64,000 nt of DNA from Dactylellina haptotyla (GCA_031310005.1 CM062381.1:558001-622000), one strand, 5' to 3'. Shown: positions 23,901 to 37,499, counted from the stretch's first letter. Made by a program: numbers and translations. The notes: generated from the letters alone by a model not told the origin.

Positions 23901-25408
23901 GAGCTCCGGATGTTCAGGTTTCGAGAATGTGACTGAGGTAAAAAATTTTCCAGTAGACGGACCTGGGCTTTGCGGGTCACATGCTGCAGCAAACGGATAC
24001 ATCCCACGCTGTTTGAGTTATGCATTGCGAAGCAAGGAAATGGAAAAATTGGGGGGCAATCTACAGTGCACAAAACCGGCTTAATTGTCTGCTGCAGAAC
24101 TGGTCCTGTCGAACATATATCAAATGGAATATATTTATTTAGCTTGAAATTTTTTTGGACTATTGCTGGAGTAGCTAGGTGGATATTCTCCCCAGGGCAA
24201 TGTCGAAAGTAGAGGTACCTGCGTGTAGCTGCGAACGCCCATGTTCTGTTTGTCGTGCACCCAATTTCCCTCGGTTAAATATGAAAGTGTCTGCCAGGGC
24301 CAACTGAAAAACCTTACGACGAAACACAGAACCATGTCCATACTTGAAACGGACTTAGATCAAGAACGAAAACCACCACTTGAGCTGGTGGTGGGGCTTT
24401 TTGGTGCCTGCGCTTTGACATAGTGGGCTGCAGTCGAAGAGGCCGAAGATGCTCTACCACTGGCTGCGCTTCAAGCGCCAAAGAACGAAGGAGGGTAGGA
24501 AAAAGCAACACGTGCACGGTTTATAATTTTGGGGCTTCTGGAAGAAAGTTCCTCGACGACGGCGAGGGTGAGGGCCTTGACGGGACCCGCTCACGCACAT
24601 GAAATGTATGTACGTTCTAATAATATGATGCTCAAGGTACATGTAATGTAGGGAGCTTGCCCCGATGCATTTGCGACCAAATGATGAGGGCCAGAGAAGC
24701 TCATCAGCAAGGATACTAGTAAAGCGGAACGAGACATGAGACGAACAAAGCCCAGTTCAAGAGAGGTAGTCATCTGGTCCCATAATCTGGCCTTGACAAA
24801 TGCGCCTAGCTTTGAAATCTCACCTGTTCAAGTGCCTCATAAACGTCATGTAATACATATATTATAATAATAACGTGCAGGTGGTTCGCCCCACTTCGCA
24901 TTTCGTCTCTTCGAGTATTAGCTTGGTCCAATTCAAAAACGTCTGTCAAGGGATTCAGCATTAATTATATCTCCACTCGCTCCGGTACCTGTACCGTGCT
25001 CTACACTAGTCGGAACTTTCCTCTAACATAGCCTGCGCGCTACTTTTAGTTTTTCAGCATCTATAAAGGATCCAAAGACCCCGTCCATCTTGATCGTTGA
25101 CGGTATCGGAATCAACCAACAGCCACATCTCTCACCACAAGAAATATAAACAACCCCCACGAAGTACTCATACGAACTATATATATATGAGCACGCATTT
25201 ACTGTTCAGAAATTAGAAACTTTGTTAGAGCCACGGAAAAGACTTCTACTCGAAACCTCCTCCTTCATACAACCCACCACCTCTCCATTCTATTGCAATT
25301 CTAGCGGATAGGGAGAAGGACCTATATCCCACTCCCACCAATCGATACACACCTCCATACTTCCCCGCCATTCATCGAGCTTCCTATACATCTTCAAACG
25401 CAAATAAA
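20941..25408. other. Gene-poor region, 4.5 kb
   Basis: No gene recognised. Short frames on both strands lack motifs or splice logic. The first few hundred bases are the MATE promoter (a TATAAAT-like element on the minus strand near 21083-21090). Local structure includes a nested inverted repeat at 21857-21893 and a perfect 7-base-arm palindrome at 24372-24392. A TATATATATGA stretch near 25183 and a CTATAAAGG near 25060 may belong to the promoter of the gene at 25409. I see no terminal repeats or transposase motif. Confidence 0.5.
21857..21893. repeat. Nested inverted repeat
   Basis: Outer arms GCGACGC (21857-21863) and GCGTCGC (21887-21893) are perfect complements. Inside them lies a second perfect pair, ACCCT and AGGGT (21871-21883), around a 3-base loop. 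The whole could fold as a stem with an internal bulge. No neighbouring gene explains it. Confidence 0.5.
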
Positions 25409-25834
25409 ATGTCGTCTGGTGGCTACTACAAATATCGGTGCAAATACTTCTATTCGCACAACTGTCCCAATTGGGTTTGGGTCAATAATTCGACATGTGC
25501 AGAATGTGCCGTATGTTTGCCACTACCCCATGTTATCCACGGATTAATTTTTTTTACATTCCCAATTTCTGGGACTTATTTATTCAATTGACCACAAGCT
25601 AACTAATATTATCAGGCTGCTGGACGAGATTCATTATCCTTATCCTCTCAAACTCTTGACTCGAACGCGATAGGAACGGAAAGCTTCGTAGAACGCAATT
25701 CGGCGTGTTACTCTGCTTCGGAGCTGTCATTACGTTGTAGCGAGCACGATCCTGAGGACCAAGAGTTCAACGACGAGGCCCCGGCAAGGCCGCGCAGACA
25801 TCCCTGCAATCACCTCCATTCTGGTTACCTATGA
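25409..25834 (+). CDS. Small Cys-rich fungal protein, function unknown (106 aa)
   Basis: Two exons, 25409-25510 and 25616-25834, give 34 + 72 codons with donor gtatgt and acceptor atcag in phase 0. The N-terminus YKYRCKYFYSHNCPNWVWVN continues to NSTCAECAAGRDS. The paired cysteines (C..C, then CAEC) and aromatic residues look like a small zinc- or disulphide-stabilised motif, and I believe similar short openings occur in uncharacterised ascomycete proteins. The rest is Ser/acidic-rich and ends with HPCNHLHSGYL, with two more cysteines. There is no signal peptide. The upstream leader is pyrimidine- and CA-rich, as in fungal promoters. No function is proposed. The second exon is less certain than the first. 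Confidence 0.6.
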
Positions 25835-28800
25835 TTTTGCCTCGAGCCGGAAGAGAATAGCCCCACCAAACGCAAAAAATCTGAGCGAAGACAGCGGTGT
25901 TCCTCGGAGTTTGCAGGGCCTAGGCAGACAATCCATCATCACACACGAGCTCACCGCCATCCTACGCACTGATGTCCCTTCGAATCACACAAGCCGAAAA
26001 AGTGTATTCCAAACGAATTTGAAGCTCAGTCAGTTTTCCTTATTCTTACCGATAAAAGCGGTCACCAACCGATTTTCGTCGATCATTTCAGTCGTTTTCC
26101 GTATTTTACCCCGGGCTGTTCTGTTGGGTCCGACATAGACTGGTTGCGGTTCCTTTTTCTTTCCTTTTGGGGCGTTCCTCACCTGAATTTCGATATTATC
26201 CTCTACCCTGCCGCGAAACATATTCGACGCAGGAATAATTGGAATGTTTAATGAAATTAGTCTCATGACCGGAGTCTCAATTGGGAGATGGTGTTTTTTC
26301 CTAGCAGCCTGTCCAAATATTTCCTTCATCATATTTTTTGTTCTGTTCAGTTTTTGTTTTTTAGAACAGCTCGTTCATTTGTTGCTTAGCATATTTTCAT
26401 TTCTCCCAGCTGGACATGGATGCGATCATGGGGTAGCTTGTCGACGTTAATCAATCGCGAGGATCGTCGTCAAGTTAGCTGAATATCTCGTCAGGGCATC
26501 CGTGCATCGTCATTTTCCGATTTTAGTGTGTTACTCTTCTTGCATTTACACTTTGCTTTGTCATTTTCATATCAAATTTTGCGGAGTTGGATTTATAGAC
26601 GAGGATGGGCTGGTTGGGTCGCATAGAGAGTGTTGATTGGTTCAATATACCCGTTCCTACTTTATCCTACCCTTACAGTTTTAATGTCCACCTCCCCACC
26701 ATTTGAATTATCTCGTAGACAGTGAAATTCAGTCGTAAAATTCGATCGAAAAATTCTGCGATGGCTCTATAGTTTTGGAAAGGCTATTTCTATTAGTCCC
26801 TTTCTTTTCTTCTCGGAAGAAATTTGTTCAGTAATTGGCACTCTACCCCCCGTTTCCACCTTCTCCCCTCCCCTTCGGTTGGGTTTCGCAGATTTCGCTA
26901 TCCTTCCGTACAACCGTTCCGGTTCCTGAGTGATAGAACCAAATGAACTGAAACAACTGAACCACCGACACATAATCTCAATTGAGCCTGGTAAAACACT
27001 CATAAATGGTACCTGGATCTCGTTGTTCATGCTTCGTTCAATCAAGTCTAGACCTACCCCAGCTCTCATTATAAGAAACAACCGGATCCATTTGTCCTCC
27101 TAGCCGATTTTGCGGGTGAAGCATCCTCCGCTTGGAGAAACACGTGGAATTGCTGCAAAATCCCTGCCGTGCAGGTCGCTCTGGCGATTGCTGATGTGAT
27201 ACGGGGGAGCATGCAAAGAGTTTTAGCTTGCTATTCCCGGTGTTGCGCATACCTTTTAGAGCCAATGGCCCTTGAATGGCCGTGCGGCCGTGCATACGTC
27301 TCGAGTCGGTGATGGGCGCTTTTGCATGCAGCCGACATCACCTACATTTTCCCGTCGATGCATTCGATTCTCCTTATTTTCGAGCATATGCAAACAAGGC
27401 TTTGAGAGAGAAAAAAAACTCTTTTCTTCTATATTCCTCAAAATCAGCAGCAGTGCACTTTTGCCTATAGATTTTCGGCAAGTGCCCACTGAAGACAATG
27501 GCTATTGATTTGTATGCTCGACATCCAGCCGTTTCGCACCAGCGCACGGACCTCAATACTCCTCGTCTCACGGATCTGAGGCAAAGATCAGGACTAATTG
27601 CGCTGATATATACCTCGATCAGCAGAACGAAATTTACGGGGTAAAGATTTTGTGATCTATGCTTTCGTTTGCCCGCTGCCGAGAACTGCGGAATATCCAA
27701 GGAATATTCCACCGCACAGGCTGACGGTGCAGCCAGTGCAGATTAGCGCGAAGCAAGTCATGCGACCAAGGTTGGAGACGGAACCCCTGGACATGGGCTC
27801 AGAGGTTTCTTCCGGAGTTACTTGCACCAAGAAACTGCATAAGCAAGACGAAATCCCTCCCCATCATAAGATCCCCAAACCTATAAAATCTCGAGATATT
27901 ATATCCGCCTGGAGCTGTAACCGGGTCACATCTCAGCTTTGAGGTGCATTGACAGGGAGAGAAAAAAAAAAAAAAAAAAAGGGAAAACCCAAAGTAAAGA
28001 AAGGAAAAGCGTGGGGGCGTCAATACCTTCAGCCTTCGGGCGCCGTCATATCACAAGGTATCGTCTTGTAAGGAATAATTTCGATACTTCTGCCGGAGCT
28101 CTGCAATATCGGAAAATCTGCTCTCTCCCTACGATATCTTCTCGCCTTGGTCGAAACAATTGTGGATCTATATCAGAAACGCAGAACGGGCCAGGTTTCA
28201 GCCGATCGAGCATATGCATCCTCCCACCAGGCTAGGAACGGCATCCAGACGGATGTCTGTGGAAGAATCGATCATAGTCGGCACTTCGGTGACGCCACTT
28301 ACATCCTTTCTCGACTTTCTCGCCTATAGACGTTGAAAATCAAATTTATCCATCGGGAAGCACCAAATGATAGAACGGGAGGAAGAAACAAAATTGAAAC
28401 AAATCAGCGATTGTGGCGAACCCAACGTGATATCAGAATAGATAGATGCAACTCTCAACAAGAATCCACGGCGATCGGTATCATTGTTTGCTTTACACTT
28501 TATTATTGTTCACATGACCTGCGATATAATTTCCCTACTGAGTGGCGACATAAGGATCTGTTTCTTTCCTTTTTTAAATTTCTTTTTTCTATTATCAAAA
28601 CTTAATATCACGACACGTATTTGCGCTGTAGTGCTTTGGCCCAGCACCATTTGTAAATGCATAGCAATCAGCGGCCGAGATTCAAATTGCCTCGTCAGCC
28701 ATAGATATTTCATTGAAAGGTAATCTGCACGCTGCCGTTATAGCATCAAATCCTTATATACCATCAGATGATCAACATGTTGACGGTTCAGTTGGCAGAC

Positions 28801-31800
28801 GTCAGAACAACGTTGGAGTGGACCAGACATGCGGCTCGGCTCGACGAGGCCAACGTCACCCGCTTTCACCTGATCGAGATTCTAATAATGTGCCTCGACA
28901 ACCGCGTTTTCCGTCATTATAGAACATGTTATCATCGCCTACGGTATGTGTCCTTCAATCGCCAAGGGTTTGCTCTTTGGTGTCGATTCTAACACCTATC
29001 AACAAAATTTTGCTGTAATCCACGGTGATCCCAGCACCTCATGGATCCCAATCCTGGTGTTCCTGAGTTTCTTAAACCTAGCAACATATTTTGGTTGTCC
29101 CACGTGGTGGACAGTTCCTTTCGAGCTTTCCCCTTGAAAAGTTCACCCCCACAGTTGAGCTGTTTTTTCTAGGATATCACTTTTAATTTTTCCTTTCCTT
29201 CATTTCTTGTTTGTGCTCCAAGATACAACATTTATCCTCGGCTAAAGTCTTATTAAGGAGAAAGGGAAAAGCAGTTTTCTCTGCCTCTCGACCATTTGGG
29301 TATGTGGATTCAAATTTCTTTCTACTTCAAGAGCATGCTCTAGCTAGATCCGCATTCGGTATCACAAGAATTCCAGGAACCCAAAAATCCCGGCACTTCG
29401 CAGTTAACTGCACGGTTTTTTTTGAGGACAGGGTATTGTTACAGATGCTATGTATGGCGGGGAAATATAACTGCATCTGCTCAACAAAAATTACTGTTTA
29501 TGATGCACCGCCTTCAACTTCAGGTCACATGCTGAAATATATTTTTGACGAAAGCGGTCTGTAAAACAAGGCGTTAAAAGCTAAAGTTCGGCAGCTAGCT
29601 ATTCCAGATCAATATTGCCAGGGGACGATATACGAGGTGGCTGAGGTTATATGTTGCTTTCTATTCCTCGATAGAGTCTAGACGTCGAGATGTCTACGTA
29701 TACTCGTATGACATTTCGCTGCTGAAAGAAATTACAGATAATTCCGGGAAGCTTGTGGGTCACAATTTTCTTGACTTGTTGTTTCAAATATATTTGAATG
29801 CAACCCTCGCTTTGCCGGCAAAATGTCGTTTCGTCCCACTAGCACCTCAAGCGAAGTGCTGCTTGGGTCGAGAGTGACGAACAAAGGTCAACGAATTCCC
29901 CAAGCTTCCCATCCTTGCCGTATGCACCTCCTTCCTATATGCATCCTTTGTGCTGGTCCCAGGCAATTGTTTACGGATGGCACGATTCCGCACACGCATG
30001 AAATTTATGCATATCGATTGCCATCAATTGGAAATTTGACATCAGTTCATTATCAAATATTCCTATCTCGAAGTACAAGGGTATATACAGGCAAAAGTGT
30101 ATGTTTCTGGAGGCGAGGCTTTGTCTTTGATGTCCCTCAGATGACGCCTGGTCCCGAAAAACTCTCCCCAGCGCGGAATCCTTTGTTAGCATCCAAAAGG
30201 CGACTTTGCGGAATAACCGCTGCACGAGATTCCAAGTCATCGCCTCAACCCAAACACATGACTTCGTTTTCGGTTCTTCCAGACTTGCTCGTCATATTTT
30301 CCCTGGCTTGGTTCTGCGTCGCGCATAGCGAACTGGGATATACCTTCGATTGTTGTTCAGAAATCATATTACGCTTACAAATCTTAATATGCTATACTTA
30401 ACTTTCTGTTAGAAATCTTCAGATTCGACTATCATATCGTACGTAACCCTAATGAAAATTACATGATAATGCGCTGACTCGAGATAGTCACGAGATTCGG
30501 TGCTTTGACGCAGAGACCGAATGTATTGCAGCGATATTGCAACACTGAGCCGCGGGCTTGGACAACGAAGGATTGGAAGCCTCAAAAATCGTCATCGATG
30601 ATCCCGGTAGACGAGAGTCCCCATTGCAATCCGCAGCCAATAAGTGGCCTATTCTGCCCACTGAGACAAGAATACCACTGCAATGGCGGCTTAAATTGTA
30701 TGTGCGCAATTTGTTCGCTGACACATTTGACTCAGCTGGCCGCGACTTCAACAAAAGCATAATTTTGAGATATAATAATTTTTATATCGATAGGGTAACT
30801 TGCCCACTGGCGAGCTCGGCTACTCGCGATGACAAGGTCAGCATGATGACCGCAGCATCTTTTTGCGGCTTAGAGAGCCGGCCGGTGCCGAGTCAGCTGT
30901 TTTCAAGGGGCCCTTTACCGAAAAACACACGTTCCCAAATTATGCAGAACGGCCCTGATGCACCGACGGAGTGGTTATGCTAAGCCTGACATGCGCATTT
31001 TTTAGATATATTTTTCTTATTTTTTTTGTCCAAAAGATTTTTGGTCGGGTTCCCGAAATCCGGTGGACACGGATTTCGTTGCGGTGGTAGCTTGCTGAGA
31101 AATGGTGTGCCTTACACACGTGGCTATACGATTTCCCCGCTTTTCGATTCAAATTCCTTTTGGGACGCGAAAAGATTGGGAGGAGGGTGGCATGGATGGT
31201 CAACATGTACCGGTACCTCAACCTACTTTCACGAGTTAAGCTGGAGATTTCCCTTGATTCGGCTTGGTTTACTTTGTGATATTTCACGATATCAAGGATA
31301 TCCAAGGCAAATCGACGCGAAAAGAAGCCAGAAAACCCTAGAGCTCGTAATATTTTATTGGATTTGAGTTTCGATATGAGTTGGATACCTGATATAGCAT
31401 CATGCACGCGCTTGGATCCTCTTTCAAGATTTTTTTCGCTCTCCTCGGATTCATTCATGATCCTCACGGCCTCTCTCGTCCTGTCAGTGCGATTTTCGGG
31501 CCTCTTCGCGGAGATGGGCGGGCTATCAAAGCTTGCGCGACGGACCTTCTGGAGATAACGTTTGCCAAAATGACCATCGAGAGCTAAAGGCTGAGTAAGA
31601 CATCTTGGATCTTAGGTCTTCAGCTAGCTCGCGCTCCGAATGATAACGGACGAGCCGATAGCACTAAATTTGCGGTCTTTTCGGACAGCCAATCGTCGAC
31701 ATCCTGTTCAGCTAGATCTTGACCACCACTGGTGTTACGACTTCTGCCTTGCAGACCTGAATTGAGGCCCTGATTTTTGCACCACCTATAAGAGAGTGAG

Positions 31801-32763
31801 ATATAGGTGGATATGATACGACATCTGCTGTGGCGGCTCGTACCACAAACTAGGTTCGTTCCCATTTTGTGACGGCGGCTTGTTGCACAATTTGTGTTGT
31901 AGCAGCCATGGTTTCGTATAACGAATCCGTCGGCATTAATTTATCGCTCGGATACCAATATTGAGCAAAGCTCTATTATATTGCCGAAAAGTATAGTCCG
32001 TTGAGATTACGAAATATTATCGAGCAATTCGTTCAGGATTGTCTTGCCAAATTCACTTGGTATTCTTCGGTATCCCTGGCGTACAGCGGCTCGTGGGAAG
32101 ATCTTACGATAGTCGTTTCCCTTTTCCAGACGCACATGGTCCGTGCGACGTTTTTGCAAGCCCATGGTGCCGTGCCCATGGTTCGGCACATCACGCTAGG
32201 TTTTGAGGGTTTTGAATAATGAGACAAGAGAATCTCCACAGCGGAACGAGCCCTCTGTGCGTAAGATATAGAATCTGATAGTTAGATACCTAATTTGTAC
32301 ACCGATTACGAGAGTGGAGCCGTGCGGCTTTGATGTCAAAAGTTATCTGAATCAAGCTTCTTGGTGGCTTCCGCAACCCGATTGGACGCTCCATGTTTTG
32401 CCTTATTATAGTATACCCCGTACAATTAGAATGCTGGAAATACAATTAATTAAACTATTAGTGTCTAAGGCTACCAAAGGAGCTATTTGACATCAAAAAC
32501 GCACAGACTCGTGTCATGATTAATCGATTAGAAAGATACCAAGTGACGCGGCACTAGACGCTCGGATACCCTGACTTGGACTAGAGTTTTAACTTTTTTT
32601 TTTCGGTTTGTTCCTTACTTTGATTCCTTCGCTATCGCCACACAAAGCAGAGATCAAGATCGATCAAAAGAGGGAATAAAATTGAACTAAAATATGACAA
32701 GAGAGTGCCAAGAGATTCATGGAATTTGCCGTTGCAAGTACGGTCTCTCCATTGTGCCTTTCT
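25835..32763. other. Gene-poor region, 6.9 kb
   Basis: The longest stretch in the window with no recognised gene. Frames with protein-like composition occur at about 27077-27314, 28079-28326, 28768-28990 and 30558-30983, all on the plus strand. None matches a family I know or connects by convincing splice sites. A 19-base poly-A run lies at 27962-27980. I saw no long terminal repeats, target-site duplications or reverse-transcriptase/transposase motifs, but old, strongly mutated repeats cannot be excluded by eye. Confidence 0.45.
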
Positions 32764-34429
32764 TTAAACATTTTCGCCTACTCTAGCGTTTCTCTTTCGA
32801 CGTTCCGTCGCTGAAACAATAAAGCCACTAAGATCGCCCACCGGTAGCTGCATCGTTTAAACGAAAAACGAATAATTAGAAAGACATGCATTTTAAAGGG
32901 TCTGGACTTTAGCACTATACCTGAACCGGAAAGTCAAGAGCCGCTAGCAGCTGAACTAAGAGAATATACCATCCAGAAGCACAAGACACGAGAGCGAATG
33001 CACCGGCGGTCTAAATTCCCACAAGCCGAAAAGTTCGTGGTTAGCAGCCTCTTAATTATAATAGAAGGGCAATAATGGAGAAAAAATTTAAGCGCCAGTT
33101 GGCACTTGCGCTCCAAATTGGCAAGTCACGCGATGTTTTGAGATGTTGTGACAAAGATTACGTAAAATTCCAACGGCATAAAACGGTCACTTACGATCAA
33201 CAATCTGTTTGCGGTGCTAGCCTGCCCGTCAGCGAGGGAGAAATAAGTCGCTGTGAGAAGTCCAAAAGTGACATCTAGAGTGACAAAAAGGACCACGAAG
33301 ACCAAATTCGTTCGGAGCGAGCAAATAAGGAAGATGAAGGTGATGAACGCCCAGCCAAGAATATAAAAACCTTAATGTGGCGGATTAGCGATCTGGAGGA
33401 TTGAGCGTGACTCGCGACCGAAGAGATCCGGCACTATGATTTATCGGGTCTCATTTCCGTAGACGGAGGAACACTCACCAAAGCTAGCGTTGAAGGCCAT
33501 CGTCGCACCTCCCTCGACACCATTATTGCCAGAAGCGGAATACGCGCCCATGGCGTTGAATTGTGGGGTAAGTGTCCCCCCCAAAGTAAACCAGAATCCA
33601 GCTGAGGCACCACATAATTAATCAGCCTTGCAACAGAACCAAGGTCGCTAGGGTCGAGTAGTTTCGTACGAAACTATATCTTTGATGTCAAAGCGAAGGT
33701 AGACGGAATGTTGGTGAACGTACAGAAGGCTGTAAATACAACAAACGGGAATGTGTTGCCTAGAAAGAACTCAAGCAGTCCTCCGATGAGATTGCACATG
33801 CCTCCGAGGAAATAGTAGCTGGCACTGTGCGTTCAGATGAAATAGTCCAGAAAAGTCAATATAATCCCTTTCTTGCCGGTTCGTTTAGTTTTTCGTGGTG
33901 AAAGGTTCCTTACACTTGAGCTGCCCCAACACCTCCCGCACCGCGCCATCCCATTAAGTCCATACTCAAGGGCGTCAGGCATATGACGAACCCTCTGGTG
34001 TTAGAGTTAGTACCGCGTCTATATATTTTTGAATTGATTGGTGAAGCTTACAGAATTGCACTTAGGAGAAAACAACACGTTAGCAAAATGCCACTATAGC
34101 TAGTCTCGTGGGGCGGTCCAGTCCCAAGACCTGCTCTCAACGAAGGAAAGACTCTCTAGGGAAACTCACATTGGCGTCGGATTCCCGAATGTCTTTCTTA
34201 GATCTCCATGCACCCTGCTCTCAGGTGTGAGGTAGAGCTTCTCGAAGAGTTCTGCCGATATTGGCATCGTTGCTGCTGTGCGAACGCGCTCAAGCTGCTC
34301 CTTGCTGGTCTCATTGTGCTGCGAGGACGATGGCGGGCTGTAACTGCCCTGAGTTCGTGCTTGGGACATTGTATTGATATCGATTGGAGAAGAGTACGGT
34401 TGCTCAATCTGTTCCTTCTCTGACTGCAT
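32764..34429 (-). CDS. GPR1/FUN34/YaaH family acetate transporter (Ady2-like)
   Basis: Eight exons: 34429-34170, 34093-34052, 33994-33914, 33824-33724, 33601-33479, 33370-33195, 33010-32921, 32847-32764, totalling 957 bases and 318 residues with every phase consistent. The cytosolic N-terminus leads into LTPESRVHGDLRKTFGNPTP, which holds the family NP signature before helix 1. Then follow LTPLSMDLMGWRGAGG, YYFLGGMCNLIGGLLEFFLG (helix 3), a long outer loop GTLTPQFNAMGAYSASG, FIFLICSLRTNLVFVVLF, and the end LDFPVQLPVGDLS. Six helices are expected. Yeast and Aspergillus relatives carry acetate/H+ and related monocarboxylates across the plasma membrane and are glucose-repressed. The acceptor of exon 4 could lie a few bases further on. 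The gene is intact but made of exons too short to stand out as open frames. Confidence 0.93.
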
Positions 34430-37400
34430 TGCTGGATGAAAGGGACGCTGGGTTTCGAGCAGGTATGGCAAAGGAGGCGATGTAGTTATAATAATTATAT
34501 TCGTCGCGTCACTCGTGCTAATGAAGGGTGGTAGGATTCTGCGTGTCGCCTAGGAGTCTTTTACGAAGGTTTACTGAAACTTATGTCCGTATTTCCTTCC
34601 GTTCGCCCTGTGGATACCTTAGGAACAAATGCAATACAGGGCTCGAAAACCATCGGACAGGAAATTGGGTTTTATATATTGTTGTTCTCGAGGGAACGGA
34701 CGTACAAAAATGGAAAAACGGTTCAAGCCACTTTTTTTTAACTTGTACGAATCGATCAATGGATCAGATAGTACCAAGGAGTTCATTTTGGAGATACAGC
34801 CTTTGGATACGCATGTACGGCCGTTCACTATCTGCCGGACAAGGTGGACGGAACCGGTGATATATCGGGTGCTTCGAGCTTGACTTCAATGAGAATCCCG
34901 ATTCCCCAGGAAAATTTTTTGTTTTCGTTCTCCACATTATACAGAATTCGTTCAATCACGGTGTATCTCCACAGTCTTGGTTTTCTTTCTAACTTCAATT
35001 GATATCGCAAAATGCGGGGAAAGCGCGAAAAGAGACCTATACTAATCCAATTCGCGAAGCACATATCGTTACTACTCCTGCATTGGCAATGGGCACGAGC
35101 TCTCAATTAGCTATTCACCAACTCCCAAGTATCCAAGCGTAGTATAATTTTACTTAATTTTTTAGAAATGGGATAACTTATGGAGAAATATTCTCGTCAC
35201 GATACCCTCAAGTTACGTAACGGGCGTTGGGCGCTCGCAAACTGCATATTCACAAGAGAGGCTGGGCTGTAATGGGTGCTAGTTGTTCCGGTCATGCGGC
35301 ACTAAGCCGTGCGAGATAGCTTTCCGGTCCACCGAGCCGTTACAGCGCTAAGTGGTTCGAGATTCTCGTGCGCACAAAACGCGTTCCCCAACGCAACAAT
35401 TTCAACAAATGCAGGTCGCAAAACATTTTAAAATTGTTTGAACGGGCGTTTCGCGGGTGCGAAATCTAACGGTTCTGGAGCTTGCACTTGACCAAGTTTA
35501 TCATTCCTGCAGGGTGATCACGAATGAACCACGAGAACCGAGATATTACGAAAAAAAGGTACATTGCTGGAAGAAACCTAAGAAGGATGATCACCATGTT
35601 CTGTTTCTCGGGCGAAATGGTATCCCCGTAACGGCCGACGCTAAAAACGGAAGTTGCGAACGGCAGTTAGAAATCTGCGCGGGCGGAATAGAGCTGGGGG
35701 GACGGGTAAGTATATCACAAAGTTTTTTAGTCCAGCTTGCCGATGGCATTCGCGTTGTACGATCGAGAAAGCCTAGGTTGAAAAAATAAAATAAAATAAA
35801 ATAAGATAAAAATACAAGATAATTTGATGAGATTGCACCAAAAATACAAGGACCGACGGCTGAATCTCGATTCAACAAGCCTTCGGTTAACGAAACTTCC
35901 CTTGGTGGTTGGGGAGGACGGCTTGTCTTTCATGCAAGGTCCTAAGGCTTGCATGTTCTCTCCTTGCTTTGTGGGCAGGATACACGTACCTTGTGAATGG
36001 ACGACCGAAGCGAGATCGGGTGTCGGGGAAAGGATCGTGGAGGGGATACATAGACGGTTAGTCTGTCTTGGCTTTTTTTGGGGGGGCAAGCGGCAGTCTT
36101 GATCACCGATATTTCGGTGTATATACGGTGATGTCGGAGTACGTGTAATTGCGGCAGGGCACACAGATTTTGGGTTTTTGTGGTATTCTTGTATTTGAAA
36201 GAGATTCTGGGAAATTCAAATATATGTTCAATCACGGATTTTATATTCTTGTATTATACTGATTCGTGGGCTCAAGACAGTCAAGTTTTCAGGGAATTCA
36301 GATTCGCCACCACGCCAGTATATCTGATTGAAATTACACGTATTACAGTTGATTTTGCGCTCCTGGGCCGTTGCCGCAGCTTGTGTGCATGTTATATTGT
36401 TACACGGGAAATCAGTGAAAACAGGTAGTTACGTTAGAGTTTGGGTACTAGATTTGATTTCTGGAGTCTGGGTGTAATCGAGGGAACTGTAAGGTAAAGG
36501 ACAAAAAGGATTGTCTCGTAAACCATCAGCGGCGCACAAAGAAAAATAGTATTGATATTGGTGTAACGTTCGAGACCTGGTTCTCCTCTTGGGCTTGTGC
36601 GATGTTTCCTGGTGATGCTAGGGTATCTACAGATATCTCCATGCGAGTCATCGAACACATGAGGAACAACAACAACGGAAGGAAGCATTGATAGTGCAAG
36701 TTTCCGATATGCTGGGGTTATCAAGTGGGCAGCGCATGCTTTACAGCTCTGTTTGGGTATTTCCTAAAAGTTGCGGCTCACTCGCTCAATCATGCATCAT
36801 GATCACCTTAGGATTCTATTTAATACATGTGAGAGTGTATTGCTGTATAGTGAGTGGAGCTCGGAGTGTGGAGGTAATTTGGAGGCGATGACTTTCCGAA
36901 GTCCGTGAAGTAGATAGGATATCTTATTGGTTAAAAGGAGGTTTCAACGAGGAGTGGCAACTCAATGTTCCGATAATAGATGACGATAGGAGCCATTTGT
37001 CAAGCAGCGAAACTTAAAACTTGTTATTTGGTGGAATGTCTAGGCGGACACTAGGATATGAAATCAAGAATGAACACGTATAAGAAAGTTAATTGTTGTA
37101 TCGGTTATCAGTCGAGACAGCGATCAGAGAGGGGGTGTTGAAATCCTAATCTCGGACGTCTGGAAGGCCACTTTGGGTGCCCACTTGGATCTACTCAAAA
37201 CTCAAATTTAGGATCTGGTTCGGTGTCTGGGCTACATTATAGGGTACGATAGGATGCTGCATATTTCGAATATTCCCCGAGGAGAATGATTCGGTCTGAA
37301 GAAGTAGGGATATTTGTAAAGTGAAAGATATCTAAGTTATCAAGGTGTTTCTTTCGAGATCCATAAAAGTCGTTTTCGATATTTCCAGAATCTTAGATTT

Positions 37401-37499
37401 GATTTTCTATTTTGCACATACGTAGCACAACCTCCCTCTGACGAAAAAGTTTGTGTCCCATGACCGTTCACAAAGAAAAATATCAAATAAAGAGACGTT
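34430..37499. other. Intergenic, 3.1 kb, no gene seen
   Basis: Contains the acetate transporter promoter and the 3' side of the dehydrogenase. Frames at 34528-34860, 35457-35789, 35727-36164 and 36434-36724 show no motif. An AAAAT microsatellite runs about 35781-35812. No mobile-element signal seen. Confidence 0.5.
35781..35812. repeat. (AAAAT)n microsatellite
   Basis: About six units of ATAAA/AAAAT, slightly interrupted at the 3' end by a G. Confidence 0.8.

Noticed and set aside
27077-27314. An 80-codon stretch with protein-like composition (PDPFVLLADFAGEASSAW)
   Set aside because: It has no ATG, no acceptable splice partners and no recognised family, so it is not listed as a gene.
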